Assembly: GCA_033032865.1 (NCBI GenBank) | Contig: JAWHQI010000061.1 | Location: forward strand, 806,001-870,000 | Direction of reading: 5' to 3' | Length of the DNA stretch: 64,000 bases | From: Dactylorhiza incarnata | Taxonomy: Eukaryota > Streptophyta > Magnoliopsida > Asparagales > Orchidaceae | Shown here: positions 41,469 through 53,735 of the stretch, in pieces | Layout of the letters: each line of letters begins with the position of its first letter | Numbering within the stretch: the first letter of the stretch is position 1 | Program-made: the position numbers and the translations under genes | Notes under the pieces: generated by a model | What the model saw: only the letters and a program-made list of their open reading frames with translations | Databases searched by the model: none | What the model was told of the DNA's origin: nothing

Positions 41469-44400
41469 TGTAACATCCCGATTCGAGCTATACCACTTGT
41501 GCGTGTTTTTGGGTCAAGCGAGTTGACTCGGGATCGGGGTGTACTGAGGGTCAGGCTTGCACCTGAGCCGGGGAAGTGCACTCGACGAATGCGGCAAGTA
41601 TCGGTTCTATTCCTTATCCTGATGTTTGCTGTGTCGGGATCCGAGCCGTCCGAAGAGCATAATTTGAGCAATTAAACTCGAAGGAAACATGTCGCCTTAA
41701 AGGAATTATAGTGCGTTCCTTAGCTCAAATGACATGGTTTACAAATAGCGTATCTATTCAAGAAGGTGATACGTAGCAAACGACCTTGGAATTCACCCCA
41801 GTCAGTTTTGTTAGACTCGTGAAGCCTATACAAGTTCAGTAAAACTGTCCGCGCACGATTCTGATAAGAATCGGCGTAATTATAATGTGGTCTGCGAATA
41901 GCGTATTTATCCAAAATGGTGAAATAGGCGGAACGACCTCCCAATCGACCACAATCAGTCTTGTTAGACTCATAATAATAGTACGAGTTCAACGAATCTA
42001 TCCGTTCGCGATTCCGACGTCATTTGGACAGTTTTTACGTTTAAGTCAAATTTGGCCGCAAACGCTCCGAAGAGCGTAATTTGAGCAAACGGACTCGGAA
42101 TTGACCTCTGATCATTTCGTTAGATGCGTGTCAGCGAGACGGTTGAAACGAGCCCATCCAGGACAAATTACGAGTTCCCTAGAGCGAGAAACAAGCGATT
42201 GAGTGTAATCAATTTAAGATAATAATAATAATAATAATCATTATAATATATATATATATATATATCTATATATAGTTATATACACACCTTAAATTTAGGT
42301 TAGAAATCATCCGAGAGCCTCTCCCCCTTGCGCCGTCAACTGCACTTTCCTCTTCTCCCTCTCTCCTCGATTCGCCGCCCTCTGCCCCTTCTGGAGACCG
42401 AAATCCGCCTCCTACTCTCCTCCATGGACGAGCCTCTTCCTCCTCCGGCGAGTCCGACCTCCGGCGCACTTTCTTTTTCGGCAAGCTCCACCTCTCCCAT
42501 GGCAGCCCGCTGCTCTCCACCGTGGCATAATCCTCTCCTCTCCGGTCATCTCCTCCAAGCAGCTATGGCCGAAGCTCCTCCAAGTGGCCATGGACGACTA
42601 GCAGCCCTCTCCTCCTTCACCTCCCTCCCCTGTTCTAAATTTCTGCTGCCCTGGTTGTTGGATTGTGAAAGCTTTACTCGATTCTATGCTGGTATGGTGA
42701 TGTTCCAGGTTATAAACCCCCCCTATGCCTTCAGTTTTTTTTTTGTATTGGAGATAATTTATGTTGGTTTCCTGTCGTCTTTGAGGGAATTTAGGGGTTT
42801 ATGGATGCTGCTTTATGCTTCCAGAAATTTATTATATTGGGAGTTCTTCCTTTGAAATTGAGGGTAGGTGCTGCTCGGTTGCCCCTTCAGGTTTGGAAAT
42901 TTTGGGATCTATGGTTGGTGGCTGCTAGGTATAGTGTTATATTGGGAATTTAATGGGTTTCCTTGGCTCCATGCTAGCATCGACTTGAGTATGTGCTGAA
43001 ATTTAGTGTTATCCTCTTCATTTCTGAGGATATTTGTGGTACCCTTTCCCATTTTGGAGTTTTGTAGTTGGCTGCTACTTCTTTTGATTTTGAGGGTGGC
43101 CTGGACTCTTCCTTTAATGGTTTTCCAAGTGAAATTGTGAAGTTCCTTTTGGTGTTCGTCGGCTACTACTTAGTTGTTTATTTTTGGGTGATTTAGTTGG
43201 AATCGGAAGGGAATCTTTGGAAAATTGTAGGTTGTTTTGTGTCCTGAAGCAGCTTTTGTATTGTTGAGTTAGCGGCTGCCCTTATACAGTCCAGATTTTC
43301 TTTGTGTTATTTCCCTCTTTAGTTTGAGTAATGTTTACTGATTACACGTTGTATATTTCTGTGGATCAGGACCCTTAAATCAGTCTTGGCCAACTGCCGC
43401 CATGCCGCGGAGGAGACAACCGCGATCGTCGACCGGGAATCAGGTGACTTCCTCCCCTCTCCCTTGGTGCTAGATCTTTAGATCACATAGGAGAGATGTT
43501 GGGCCAAGAGGACCCAACCTTGTGAGCTATGGTGTTTCCATAGGAGAAGACCACGCTAGAACTTCTGTTCTAGGGCGTCGATCGCCGTGAGATTTGCTTC
43601 AATCAACCCCTCTCTTCAATACGAAGAGAGAGGACTTGATCTCGTGAAGATTGGTGGTCTTTTGAGGGAGTATTTGAGGAATTAGCGTTGTTCATTTTAC
43701 CCCTTTGCTGGAGGAAGAAGGTGAACAAATGGCATTAGATTTACTTTAAGATACGTACAGAAATTATATCTGCAGACCGATGCAGAAATCTGTTTTCTAC
43801 GCGCAGCTGTGTTCAAGTCCAGTTTTGGGCATGATACAGTGAGATTCAGGTTTCGGGCTCAACACGAAAGTTGTAGATCCCGGAAAATCCTTCGAGATGA
43901 GTGGCTGTACATATTTTGGGGAGCCCTGTAGCTCCCTAGATAACCCTTGAAAACAGACTGTGTAATTAAGGTTTGTTAGTTTGCTGTCATGTATTATACA
44001 GCCAGCTTGTTGAGCTTGTTTGAGGATGAAACACTTGGAATGGGAACTTCGGCTCAACATGAAAATTGTAGCCCTTGTTGATAACTTTCCAGAATGGGGT
44101 GACACGTAAATTTTAGTGTAGTGAAACTCTCAGAATTTCAGTTTTAGTATTCGGTGTCGTGGTAGCCTAAGTCTCGGTGAATTTTGGAATAACTTCACTG
44201 ATACCTGTTGTTGTTCAGAACAAATTGTAGAGATGATGTTGATGATGATGCGCATATCGCTGTAGAATTTCATGATTTTTTTAGATGAATATTTATTGTC
44301 ATCTTGTGATTAATAAATTGTGATCGTAACAAAGCAGCGAGTCTGTGCTAGAGGCTTCAGCGAGATCGGAATTCAAATGGATCCTTGTTTATATATATTT

Positions 44401-46769
44401 CGGTGATTTACCTTGTTTTGTTATCGGAGGATGTTTGGAATTGGTAGATAAATGTGATGACAATGTGGACATCCCTCTTAAATTTCATAATTTTCGGATA
44501 TAAACATGCTGTGATTTGCCAATATTAGGTTATAAAATTATTGTGTCGTAAATAGCTATCAAGATTATTCCGAATGAGCTGGGATATGGTGTAAACACTT
44601 AAGACGCAAACCCTGACGAGTAGAAGAAATTTTAGAAGTCTTGGGTTTAATTTAGCCATTTGATTGATCACTTGTTTGATGACGCTCTAGGACAATAAAT
44701 ATGTGCATGAAACTTTAGGCAGTTGTCTTTTGAATAGTGCTCCTAATTACATTATATGTAAAGGTTATTATTATGATTTAATATAACATTGGAGGTGATT
44801 GACCTATATATTGGGGAAAATTATGTAATGAACGATTGATGGCGTAGTATGTATTAACTTTTAAATATATATGTTGAATCTAATAGGGTTGGATGAGAAA
44901 CAACCCTTGAGTAAAAGCCGAGCTTAGCCTTATAACATCATGATAGTCTTCTGGTAATAATCTTGAGTCAATTGGATGAATACTTGTAGTACCTCCCCTT
45001 ATGTGGTTCATATAACTCATTTGGTCTGCGAATAGTAAAACGGTAGAATGGAGACAACTTGTAGACCATTAGGTGGGAATGAGAGGTAGTTGATGTACCT
45101 GATTTAGATGAAGAGGTTGAGGCCACCAAAAAGGAGTTTAGGAGATGAGAGTGCTTGGTGAGCTATGGTTAAGGCTGTGCTCGGGATTGACGAAAGATCG
45201 TCTTTCCCCTTAAAGGGTCATAAAGCACAGAGGTTTACTTCAAGCGAAATGATAAGAGGGTAATCTTATGGGTAGATACCAATAATACTAAGTGTCTTGA
45301 GAAAGGGAACCTTAGGGTGTCATCCCATTATAGTTCCTAGTACCGTAGCGAGCCCCTTACAGGGTAACCCTCGGGAAGTCCAAGATTAACCATAAATTGC
45401 AATAACGTTTAAAGTAGGCAAGAGTAGCCATAGTAGGGTAAGGTTGGATTTATGTATCTCCTACCAGTGTGGGAGTGGCAGGTGTGTGGTATACTGGGTT
45501 GGACGAGCTGGAGGCTCGAGGGGAGGATAGCCCCGTTAGTTCTTGGATAACTGTGGCAGGTCTTCGGTACTAGGCAGGTCGTCACACCGACCGCGGTACG
45601 TGGACTTAGCGGGTGTGTTGGAGTCTGAGGGGCCAGCTTGTCTGCGTGTCGGGACGACAATTCCTCGAAGACACCTTCCACTTAGCTCAAAGCCTGGTGG
45701 ACTCCAGCAAAGAGTACGCAGAGCTCCGCGGTTATTTAGCGTCGAGGCGTACGTGCGGTCTAGGCCTGGTAGTGTGCATACCCGCCTAGGAGTGGACAGC
45801 CCGGTCCGCTACCACCGTGTGTCACAGCGGTTGGTACCCGAGAGGTTGGCTTCCTCTCAAATAGAGGGAACTACAAAGGTCTGTGTGCACAGAGTCGTGT
45901 GAGTGAGTTCATTGCATAATCATTCATGGCATAGCATATCATACGCACTTGCAGATTCTCATCATATAAATTAGTATGGGCTCTTTTATATGATGAGTTA
46001 TAATTCCTGGAAATCCCAACTTATAAGTTTGTATGGGCATTCATATAAGTTAGGGTACGAGATTGATTACTTGTCGCTACTGTTCTTACTGCCTTGCTTT
46101 ACCTGCTTTACTTACTGTTTATTTACTGCTGCACACCTTTACTATACTCCTGCTTATACATGATTAGATTAGCCCCTTTTACACTTGTGTAGCTTAGAAT
46201 TTGTGTATACACTACTTTACTTTCCCTGTCACCTGCTTTGTATATATTACTTTTATATGGCAGCTTTTCTTCCTTTCCTTCCGCCCGGTGCCTTGGAGTC
46301 GCTGGGGGAGCGGATGGGAAGCCACTTAGTCTTTATGACTAACGGTTGCTACCTCCCTGTTTTTAGGAGCACGTTCAGATGTGTAGCAGCGTTCAGCACC
46401 GGAGGCCAGCCGGGTCAGGTGCGCAGGGCTGGGGTCTATGGTACCTTAGCTGCCGTTAGTGACAGAGGCGGGTGAGTGTTTTGAGATGTAGCCCTTGGGG
46501 CATTTAGCTGATTACTCTGATGATTTGTAGGAGCTTGTGTACCTTTCTGTCTTTCTTACACTCTGATTTGGACATTATAACTTATTGTGAATCTTTGGCT
46601 TTTAATACTTTCTTTCATTGATGGGTTGGCGCTGTGTAGTTGGTTTAGCCGGCAGGATAGGCATCTTGTGGGGGAGGCTAGCTCGTGTGTTGGCGCTTCC
46701 GCAAGGCGGCTGTCCTGGGCATAAGATTCCCCTCGGCCGTGTTGTGTGTTCCGGGAGGAGGATCTTACA
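41469..46769 (+). mobile_element. Solo LTR, 5.3 kb, chromovirus-like
   Basis: Starts TGTAACATCCCGATTCGAG and ends AGGATCTTACA, flanked by perfect 5-bp duplications CAGCC (41464-41468 and 46770-46774). No internal LTR duplicate, polypurine tract or pol is present, so it is a solo LTR. TGTAACAYCCCG starts and great length fit the Del/Tekay chromoviruses. TA-rich microsatellites are at about 42216-42275. A pyrimidine-rich leader-like segment runs 42300-42640. An ATG at 43402 begins MPRRRQPRSSTGNQ, followed by GT. The last 900 bp are shared with 22422-23491. ORFs inside are not supported as genes. Confidence 0.85.
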
Positions 46770-46774
46770 CAGCC

Positions 46775-47618
46775 ACCGCTCAAAAATCCCGATAAACTGC
46801 GATTTTGGAGTCGTGATTATTTTTCACGACTCCTGATCGCGGAAGCGGCGCGATTCCTCTTGCCCTAGCGCGACCCAGACTTCTGGCGACGACCCGACGG
46901 CGATCTCCCATTTCTTCCAGCCGCACTTCTTCTTCCTCACGGTCGACGGCAACATCTCCCAGCGGCCCTTCCTCCTCCTCATCCTCGACGACATCTCCCA
47001 ACCGAAGAAGCTCCAAGGTCGGTAACCGACGGCGATCTCCCAGTTCTTCCAGTCGCACTTCTTCTTCCTCACGGTCGACGGCAACATCTCCCAGCGACCC
47101 TTCCTCCTCCTCATCCTCGACGACATCTCCCAGCCGAAGAAGCTCCAAGGTCGGTATTCCTTCTTCCATCGCCAGTTGGGGTCGTTCGAATTTCTTCTTC
47201 CAGAACCACTTCTGACTGCTTGAGGTACTCCTATTTTGATGTTCGCAGGCTATACTTGACTCCTTTTAGCAACTCCTTCGCCGCCGGCAGTATAGGTATA
47301 GCTCCTCCTCTCATTTCTTCCCCCCCCCCCCTTAACTGTAGAAATCATTGTTAAAATTTAGATCTAATTTTTTTTCAGGCATTATAGGAATCGATGTAGA
47401 ATGTAATGGATCAATTCATATGTTGTGTTTTTTACTTGTTATTTATGTTGTGGTTTTTACTTGTTATGAATGTTTTGGATCCATTCAAATGTTGTGTTAT
47501 TACCCGTTTTGAATGTTATAATGTTGTTTGGATCCATTTATAATGTTGCAAATGTTTGGATACATTCATAATGTTGTGTTAATTTTATTTGGATTGTTTT
47601 TTATGTTTGGTAATTTAG
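46775..47618 (+). other. Harbinger leader with 132-bp duplication
   Basis: Holds two copies of a 132-bp unit (46898-47029 and 47030-47160) beginning CGGCGATCTCCCA. 132 is a multiple of three, and all three plus frames are mostly open across it, one being rich in Ser/Arg. Then come a C-run (about 47323-47332) and AT-rich, intron-like sequence with ATGTTTTGGATCCATT repeats until ORF1. Confidence 0.6.
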
Positions 47619-48607
47619 ATGGTAATATCGAAATATGGTGGGATATCAGCCAACTGGGAGTCAACCCATGTTCTTATATTTTGGGATCTTTGTATCCGAG
47701 AGATAGATTTAGGGAATAGACCAACCACTCATTTCAATAAAGAGGGTTGGGTGAATTTGATGAAAAATTTTAAGGAGCGAACCACTTTAGAGTACACTCG
47801 TGCACAAATGAAAAACAAGTGGGATCAATTGAAGCGTGATTGGAAATTATGGCGTGAACTTAAAAGAGGCGAGACAGGGCTTGGTTGGAACCCGACTAAA
47901 CGGACGATAGACGCTTCAGATGATTGGTGGAAGGAAAGAATTGAGGTTAGTTACTAGCATGTTTTTTACATTTTAGTTTTTGTAATTACAATTTTCCATT
48001 TCTAACAATTATTTCAATTTTTTAGATGATCCCTAATGCAAAGAAATTCCGTTCTGCTGGTATACCTCCGGAGCTTGAAGAAAAATTAGAAAAAATGTTC
48101 AGCTTGGTTGTTGCTACATGGGATAATGTATGGATGCCTTCGTCTGGAGAGTTGCCTTCTCTTTTCTCCTAGCCGGACACCTTATCAGGGGATGATGACC
48201 CTATCACAGAACAAAATAACACACAAGCTTTTGCAAGTGATGATATTGGCTCAGCTACACCTGGTCAAAGTTCCCAAAGCGGAGTTAATTCAAAAAGAAA
48301 ACGCAAGGGGAAGAAACTGGATATGAGGGTAAAACAGGTTATGCTATCACATGTTGAGAAGTTATGCTCCTCTTCTGATGTTATTATGCAGCGTGTTGCA
48401 GCACCCGTAGTTCCACCAAGCATATATCTATTGCGAGAGGCTATTCAGGAACTAGAGAAATATCCAGAGATCTTTGAGGACAGAAGGATTTATCATTTTG
48501 CTACAGTCCATTTCCAAACCCCGATGAATCGAGTGACATTCCTGAGTATACCAGAGGATAGGAGGGTAGAATGGCTCAAGACCCACTACATGAACTCACT
48601 TGAATGA
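47619..48607 (+). pseudogene. Harbinger ORF1, Myb/SANT-like DNA-binding protein, one stop
   Basis: Exon 47619-47945 and exon 48026-48607, with a GT-AG intron. The first carries the Myb/SANT-like domain: ANWESTHVLIFWDLCIREID, FNKEGWVNLMKNFKERT and YTRAQMKNKWDQLKRDWKLW. The second starts at MIPNAKKFRSAGIPPELEEK, has a Lys/Arg cluster (SKRKRKGKKLDMR) likely for nuclear import, and ends in the conserved RRVEWLKTHY block. TAG at 48170-48172 in the second exon is the only stop. ORF1 proteins work with the Harbinger transposase in DNA binding and nuclear import. Confidence 0.85.
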
Positions 48608-48755
48608 TGCCTTTTTTCTATGTTATTCCTATTTTGCTCAAGACCCACTATGTTATTCCTATTTTGCTACTTCGAAATTTGAAACTTCTATGTTATTTCT
48701 ATGTTATTTTGAAATATTGATAATGATTATTGTTTCATATTGTTAGGCTACTATA

Positions 48756-50145
48756 ATGGCAACAGGGAATCATGATGATGATCTAAACATAAATGATGAT
48801 GAAGAACTTGTATTAAATTATTATGAAACTCGTCAGCAGGAATGTGCTCACTTTGTCAACCTCGTGGCATCTAGTGTATGTGTGATCACTGAGTATGCTT
48901 CCTAATTTTCTGATAAAACTCCTTGCATGACATCCTCTCAGACCGGGCACAAATGGATACGTGAATTATTTTTGGGACATCCTGTGAGGTTTCACAACAT
49001 GTTTCGAATGACAGTGTATTTTTTTTTATTTGCTAGCACTGTTAGAACATACTCACGGGTTAAAGGGTACACAAAGAACTCAAGCTAGTGATATATTGGC
49101 AATCACAGTATATAATTTGGGTCACAATGAAACATTTAGGAAAGCAAGTGAACGATTTCAACATTCTACGGAGACTATAAGTCGGTTATTTATGATCGGA
49201 CTTCGTGCTCTGACTAATTTGTCCATGGACATCATAGCTCCTACTGATCCTCAGTTTCATGCTATTCCTTTACACATAAAAAATGATGAAAGATATATGC
49301 CATTTTTTAAAGATTGTGTCGGAGCTATTGATGACACACATGTTGATGCACGCATACCTGTTGAAAACCAAGTGTCGTATATTGGTCGTCATGGAAGTCC
49401 AACTCAAAATGTGATAGTTGTATGCGACTTTAATATGTGTTTTACTTACGTTGTTCCTAGCTGGGAAGGTTCTGCACATGACACCCGTATATACCATCGT
49501 GCAGAAGGGATCCGATGAGTAAATTTCCATTTGCACCTGAAGGTACAGAATCTTTGTTTCACATATATTATTTTATTTGTTCTAAGTGATTACTGTCTAA
49601 TCTTTTCTATTATTGAAGGTAAATATTATCTTGTGGATGCTGGTTATCCACTAGAAAAAGGGCTTTTGAAACATTTTCCGGAAACTAGATATCATTTGCC
49701 GGACTTTGCTCGGGGTAATCGGCCAATAGAAGGACGTAGAGAGATATTTAATAAAGCACACTCCTCGCTCCGTAGTGTGATCGAAAGGAGCTTTGGTGTA
49801 TGGAAGAACAAATGGGGCATACTAAGCAAAATGCCTCCGTTTGATTTTTCAAAGCAGTGTGTCGTTGTGGTCGCTACGATGGCCCTACATAACTTCATTA
49901 GACGACATCCATCACGTTCTGACCCAGAGTTTGATGTATGTGATGGGAACGAAAGCTTTGTTCATGCAGAGGCGTACGAACTACGACCAAACAATCGTCC
50001 AAGAACAATTGATCCAAACCCGAATATTGCACCTAGTACATTTGAAGGAACGGGAGCTACTGAAATGTCGAACATCAGGGACTTCATATCGGATCAACTG
50101 ACGGAATATCACAGGTATGAAACATTAAGGGTTTTAATTTTGTAA
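48756..50145 (+). pseudogene. Harbinger DDE transposase, three lesions
   Basis: ATG 48756 opens an acidic leader. The core has RTQASDILAITVYNLGHNET, the helix-turn-helix region (SERFQHSTETISRLF) and the catalytic triad: FFKDCVGAIDDTHVDA (D1), SWEGSAHDTRIYHRA (D2) and SLRSVIERSFGVWKNKWGIL (E). GKYYLVDAGYPL and FARGNRPIEGRREIFN are also typical. An intron fits at about 49542-49619. Lesions: TAA 48903-48905, a frameshift in the T-run near 49020-49030, and a frameshift near 49505-49515 just before the intron. All three catalytic acids survive. Normal function: cuts at TIRs and inserts at TTA/TAA. Confidence 0.85.
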
Positions 50146-50568
50146 ACTATATTACCTATAAAATTATATAATTGATTAATTACATTACTATTTTACTATG
50201 CAGTTGAGGTTCGATGATCGAAAGCGTTGATGCATGTTCGAGTCGGATCACATTTACGAGTTGTCTTGGAAAAACCTATTAATTAGTGTGTTTTATTTTA
50301 TGGTAGAATATCAAAGTGCTTACTATTTATGTACACTAAGTTAATTTATTATAATTAATTGTTGTTTATCTCTAATTTAAAAAAAATTCAAAACGCACAG
50401 CTGTTTTGCCAAACAGCTTAACAACTTCTCCGTTTGAAACAGCACTGCAACAGCTGTTCTTCCAAACAGATTTATAGATTCAGCCACCACTCTGCAGAAC
50501 AGCTGATTATTCCACCACTGCTTTCCCCCACTGCTTCTCCAGTCGTTGCAGCCGCGCCAAACAGAGCC
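50146..50568 (+). other. Harbinger 3' region
   Basis: Transposase 3' end and non-coding sequence. Near the terminus the words CCAAACAG and CAGCTGTT recur several times (50398-50500), a probable subterminal array. Confidence 0.5.
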
Positions 50569-50571
50569 TAA

Positions 50572-51370
50572 GTTGTCCCTCTATTAATGCTCACATAATG
50601 AAATTCCTTATATAGAACAGAGATTTGTGATCGTCATTCGCTGACTGTACGCTTAGCGATCACGGACCGAGCCATCCCTCTATGCACTCACAAATTGAAG
50701 CTTACCTATGAAGAACAGAAATCTCTGGTCGTCATTTACCGACCGAGCAGTAAACGATCATCGATCGGGATTCGAATTTGTTGGGATTCAAAATAGAGTT
50801 GTTATTGTTCAAGAAAAGGAAGGCGCCATTGTTGTAACCATCCTTTTGGGAACTTGTGCAGAATCAGAGAAGACTATCTATCTAAGAGATTCCCTTGCAA
50901 TACAAGTTCTTCTTCTTGCTTCTTCATGCTCAGACTTATTCTCTTGTATTTTCGGCTGCCATAATTTCTATTTTGAATCTGAGTCATTCTTCTTTCTCTA
51001 AGACTCGGATAGAATCACATTTCTCTGGTAGTAGATCTCCCTTGTAAAAGGTTTCAAATTACCCTCTAAAAGATTCAATGTGGTTCTTGAGTTCGCAGTG
51101 TAAAGTGATTTGATTGGATTTTTGGGTCTCCAGGTGGAAAATATATACTACTGGCCTGACATAGGTAATGTTATCCCACAAGGACTGTGGAAGAGTGGAT
51201 TACCCATATTTATTGGGGAACGACTATTAAATCTCTTGTGTCCCTCTCTTTATAGCTAAATTTACTTTATGTTATTTTATTTTATTATTTTGTAATTCTT
51301 GGCTGTGGTTATATATAATTCTGAATAAATTTTTTTTATTCGCCCCGTCTAGAAAAATATTCAATTCTTT
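50572..51370 (+). mobile_element. Degenerate copia-type LTR remnant
   Basis: Imperfect repeats of TTAGCGATCACCGACC type (50630-50770) continue the ones left of the Harbinger insertion (41340-41374), so Harbinger sits in this array. 51150-51260 has GGACTGTGGAAGAGTGGATTACCC and GGGGAACGACTATTAAATCTC, matching the text near the end of the copia LTR at 1350-1410. No gene. Confidence 0.45.
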
Positions 51371-52435
51371 CTCCACATTTTCAGTATCATAGAGAATTCA
51401 TATTCTCTCACAATGTAGCCTGCCTTAGTTGTCGAAGTTATGTCGTTTCGATCCTAGTCTAAATCTCAAATGTTCTTTGGAATAGTTTGAATTCCAATCC
51501 CACTGTAGAGAATCGGAACCCTCTCCACCATCACCGCCTGCGTTGCGATCATAGGCTTTGAAGAGTCAAGCTTCACATCCGATATGGCCCTATGTTAATT
51601 AGGAGGATAAAATAGGGATTAAGCAATGCTTATTATACAAATATTTAAGTTGATGTGTCGAAATTAGAGCTGACCAAATACTTCGTAAATAATTCGGGAA
51701 TCTATTAGTGAAGATTTGATTAAGATTCATTTTCTTCCGAATTTGAATAATATTATCTCTATTAGTAAGATTCGTGAATAGTTCGCGAAATCTCTATCAG
51801 CAAGATTCGTTAATAGTTCACGAATGATAACAAGTCTGAATCCAAATTTAAATCCGGGATTTTGAGACGGTCCAATCAGTTCATATAATCGGTCAGGACT
51901 CGCTCTTCGACAAGAACTCATTGTTCACATGCACACAACTGTTACTTGAAAGATATGAAAATAATCATAAGAAAAACCTCTGACTTAAGAAACTGGGGAA
52001 AGAAAGACAAAAAAAAGAAGACTTTACAGCTTTTTTTGTATGAATTGAGCAATGACACTTCTTGCCACCTCACCAAAGTACCCAAAAGCTCCCACCTATT
52101 CTTGGTGACAGTCATAACCGTTGTCATGCCAAATAGGGGCGGATTCAAAGGGGGGTCAAGCGGACACTGACACATCCTTTTTTTTGTGATTTGTTATGAG
52201 CAGACCAAAATTTTGCTAATCGCAAACCAAATTCAGCAATTCACACGTAGATCAAGCTCAGCTATGCGCACCCCCAATATTAATTTGGAATATTTTATGT
52301 ACTATTTTAAAAAAATTGTGCACCCAATTTTAAATTTTCTAGATCCACCAGACCACCACTGATACCAAACATACATTCTATGACAATGATGATTTTGTCC
52401 AAACTCACCCGCGGAGCAAAAATGTCGCGCCAAAC
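51371..52435. other. Spacer without recognisable gene
   Basis: No complete gene. 51750-51830 contains a duplicated TAAGATTCGTGAATAGTTCGCGAA-like word. 52035-52110 on the minus strand is the second copy of the unrecognised coding-like tail also seen at 40610. Confidence 0.4.
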
Positions 52436-52712
52436 GGAGTTGTTTGGCACAGTGGCGGTGGCCGTGAACACATCGGTTACAAATCGTCGCTCGTGGACGC
52501 CCGACCTCATCTAAGGAACTTCATCCATTTTTATGTTCAAATTTAATTTTTTTTACCTTAGTGATGGCGGTCATAACTGTTGTCATGTCAAACACATATT
52601 TCATCACGGCGACGTTTTTGGCTAAACTTACCGGAGTAAAAAAAGCTACGCAAATGGATGACAATTTGTAACCACCACTGTCACCATTGTCGTTGTTGTG
52701 CCAAACAGACCC
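52436..52712. mobile_element. MITE-like repeat with TTGTTTGGCAC ends
   Basis: Left GGAGTTGTTTGGCACAGTGG and right complement of GGGTCTGTTTGGCACAAC form imperfect inverted ends. The target duplication is unclear. A related left end is at 40920. 52715-52790 then contains a direct repeat of AAACTCATTAGCATGATTACC (two copies). Confidence 0.45.
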
Positions 52713-53190
52713 TTAAACTCATTAGCATGATTACCATCATAAATTAAGTACCCTTAAACTCATTAGCATGATTACCATCATAAATTAAGTACGATTAACA
52801 CATGGTAGTCAATTTGGGTTCTTACCTATCATCTTTGGTATCGAATAAGTAGTCATCGCAATAGTGTAGAATCACGTGAAATCTCTCCCCGGTTATATTA
52901 GATTGCATAATTCATGTTTCTAATCTTATGTGTATATACAAACTAATGCACATAGAATACAAATACATAATAAATATGTAGTACTCACCTGAGAATTTAG
53001 AGTTGGATAGATTCTAAATAGGGCTACACTAAAGAGCTAGAGGTGAAGATGCACCAAGCTTGACTACAAGTTTATTCACATAGATTTATTCACCCCTCTA
53101 TCCTGATCCTTCGGCATTTGTTATGAAAAATATAGAGATAGAGGTGAAGATGCACCAAACTTGACTACAAGTTTCAGTATGAACAAGACA
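52713..53190. other. Spacer with short duplications
   Basis: No gene. AAATTAAGTAC and CTCATTAGCATGATTACCAT are repeated at 52718 and 52757. GAGGTGAAGATGCACCAA appears twice (about 53039 and 53141). Confidence 0.4.
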
Positions 53191-53266
53191 AAACACGCAT
53201 AACAAGTACAAAATCATTCAAAATAAAAATGTATACTCCACAATAATGTATACTACACAATAAACT

Positions 53267-53473
53267 CTAATGCATCACAACAATTGGACTCCGGACAGTG
53301 CGCTTCGCCGACACCCACTTAAGGCTATCCTCCAACCAACACCCCGGTACAAATATTCCACCGATGGTTTTCTCAAACGTTACCGAAAATGTTTTCTCCT
53401 CCCATACTTCACTAAACTTCAACTCTGTCGGATTCACCATCACTTTCACGTCTTTCGGACTCCCTACCTCCAC
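53267..53473 (-). pseudogene. Subtilase C-terminal 68 codons, left arm
   Basis: Reads VGSPKDVKVMVNPTELKFSE, EEKTFSVTFEKTIGGIFVPG and SLKWVSAKRTVRSPIVVMH, then a stop. It is the Fn3-like tail of an SBT1 subtilase with no catalytic part. It is the mirror of the next entry; transcription through both would give a hairpin RNA. Confidence 0.85.
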
Positions 53474-53507
53474 TGTATAGAACGAAGCAGCCTAGTCGAA
53501 CGTCGGC

Positions 53508-53735
53508 GAGGCTGCTTCGTTCTATACAGTGGATGTCGAGAGTCCGAAAAGCGTGAAAGTGATGGTGAATCCGACAGAGTTGAAGTTTAGTGAAGTATGG
53601 GAGGAGAAAACATTTTCGGTAACGTTTGAGAAAACCGTCGGTGGAATATTTGTACCGGGGTGTTGGTTGGAGGGTAGCCTTAAGTGGGTGTCGACGAATC
53701 GCACTGTCCGAAGTCCAATTGTTGTGATGCATTAG
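53508..53735 (+). pseudogene. Subtilase C-terminal 68+ codons, right arm
   Basis: Reads NVGEAASFYTVDVESPKSVK, then NPTELKFSEVWEEKTFSVTF, SLKWVSTNRTVRSPIVVMH and a stop. It extends a few codons further upstream than the left arm. The frame and stop match the 35959 fragment, but it is more like the left arm, so the inverted pair arose by local inverted duplication. Confidence 0.85.

Larger units (their letters stand above)
41375..50568 (+). mobile_element. PIF-Harbinger transposon with nested solo LTR
   Basis: Left end GGCTCTGTTTGGCGGGGCG; the right end is the complement of GGCTCTGTTTGGCGCGGC. The first 14 bases are identical. TAA lies on both sides (41372-41374 and 50569-50571), the expected 3-bp target duplication. 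Inside are a Myb/SANT-like ORF1 and a DDE transposase, both damaged. Without the 5.3 kb LTR inserted at 41469 the element is about 3.9 kb, the normal size of an autonomous member. Confidence 0.9.

Noticed and set aside
42328..42855. 175-codon plus-strand ORF as a gene
   Set aside because: Ser/Pro/Leu-rich, no domain, inside the leader-like part of the solo LTR and without support from splice or start context.
41469..46769. Full LTR retrotransposon with two LTRs
   Set aside because: No internal repeat of the TGTAAC end, no primer site, pol or polypurine tract; a solo LTR explains it.
53270..53732. MHHNNWTPDSA... ORFs on the strands opposite to the subtilase tails
   Set aside because: Antisense shadows of the conserved subtilase reading frame; the same shadow also occurs at 35651-35956.
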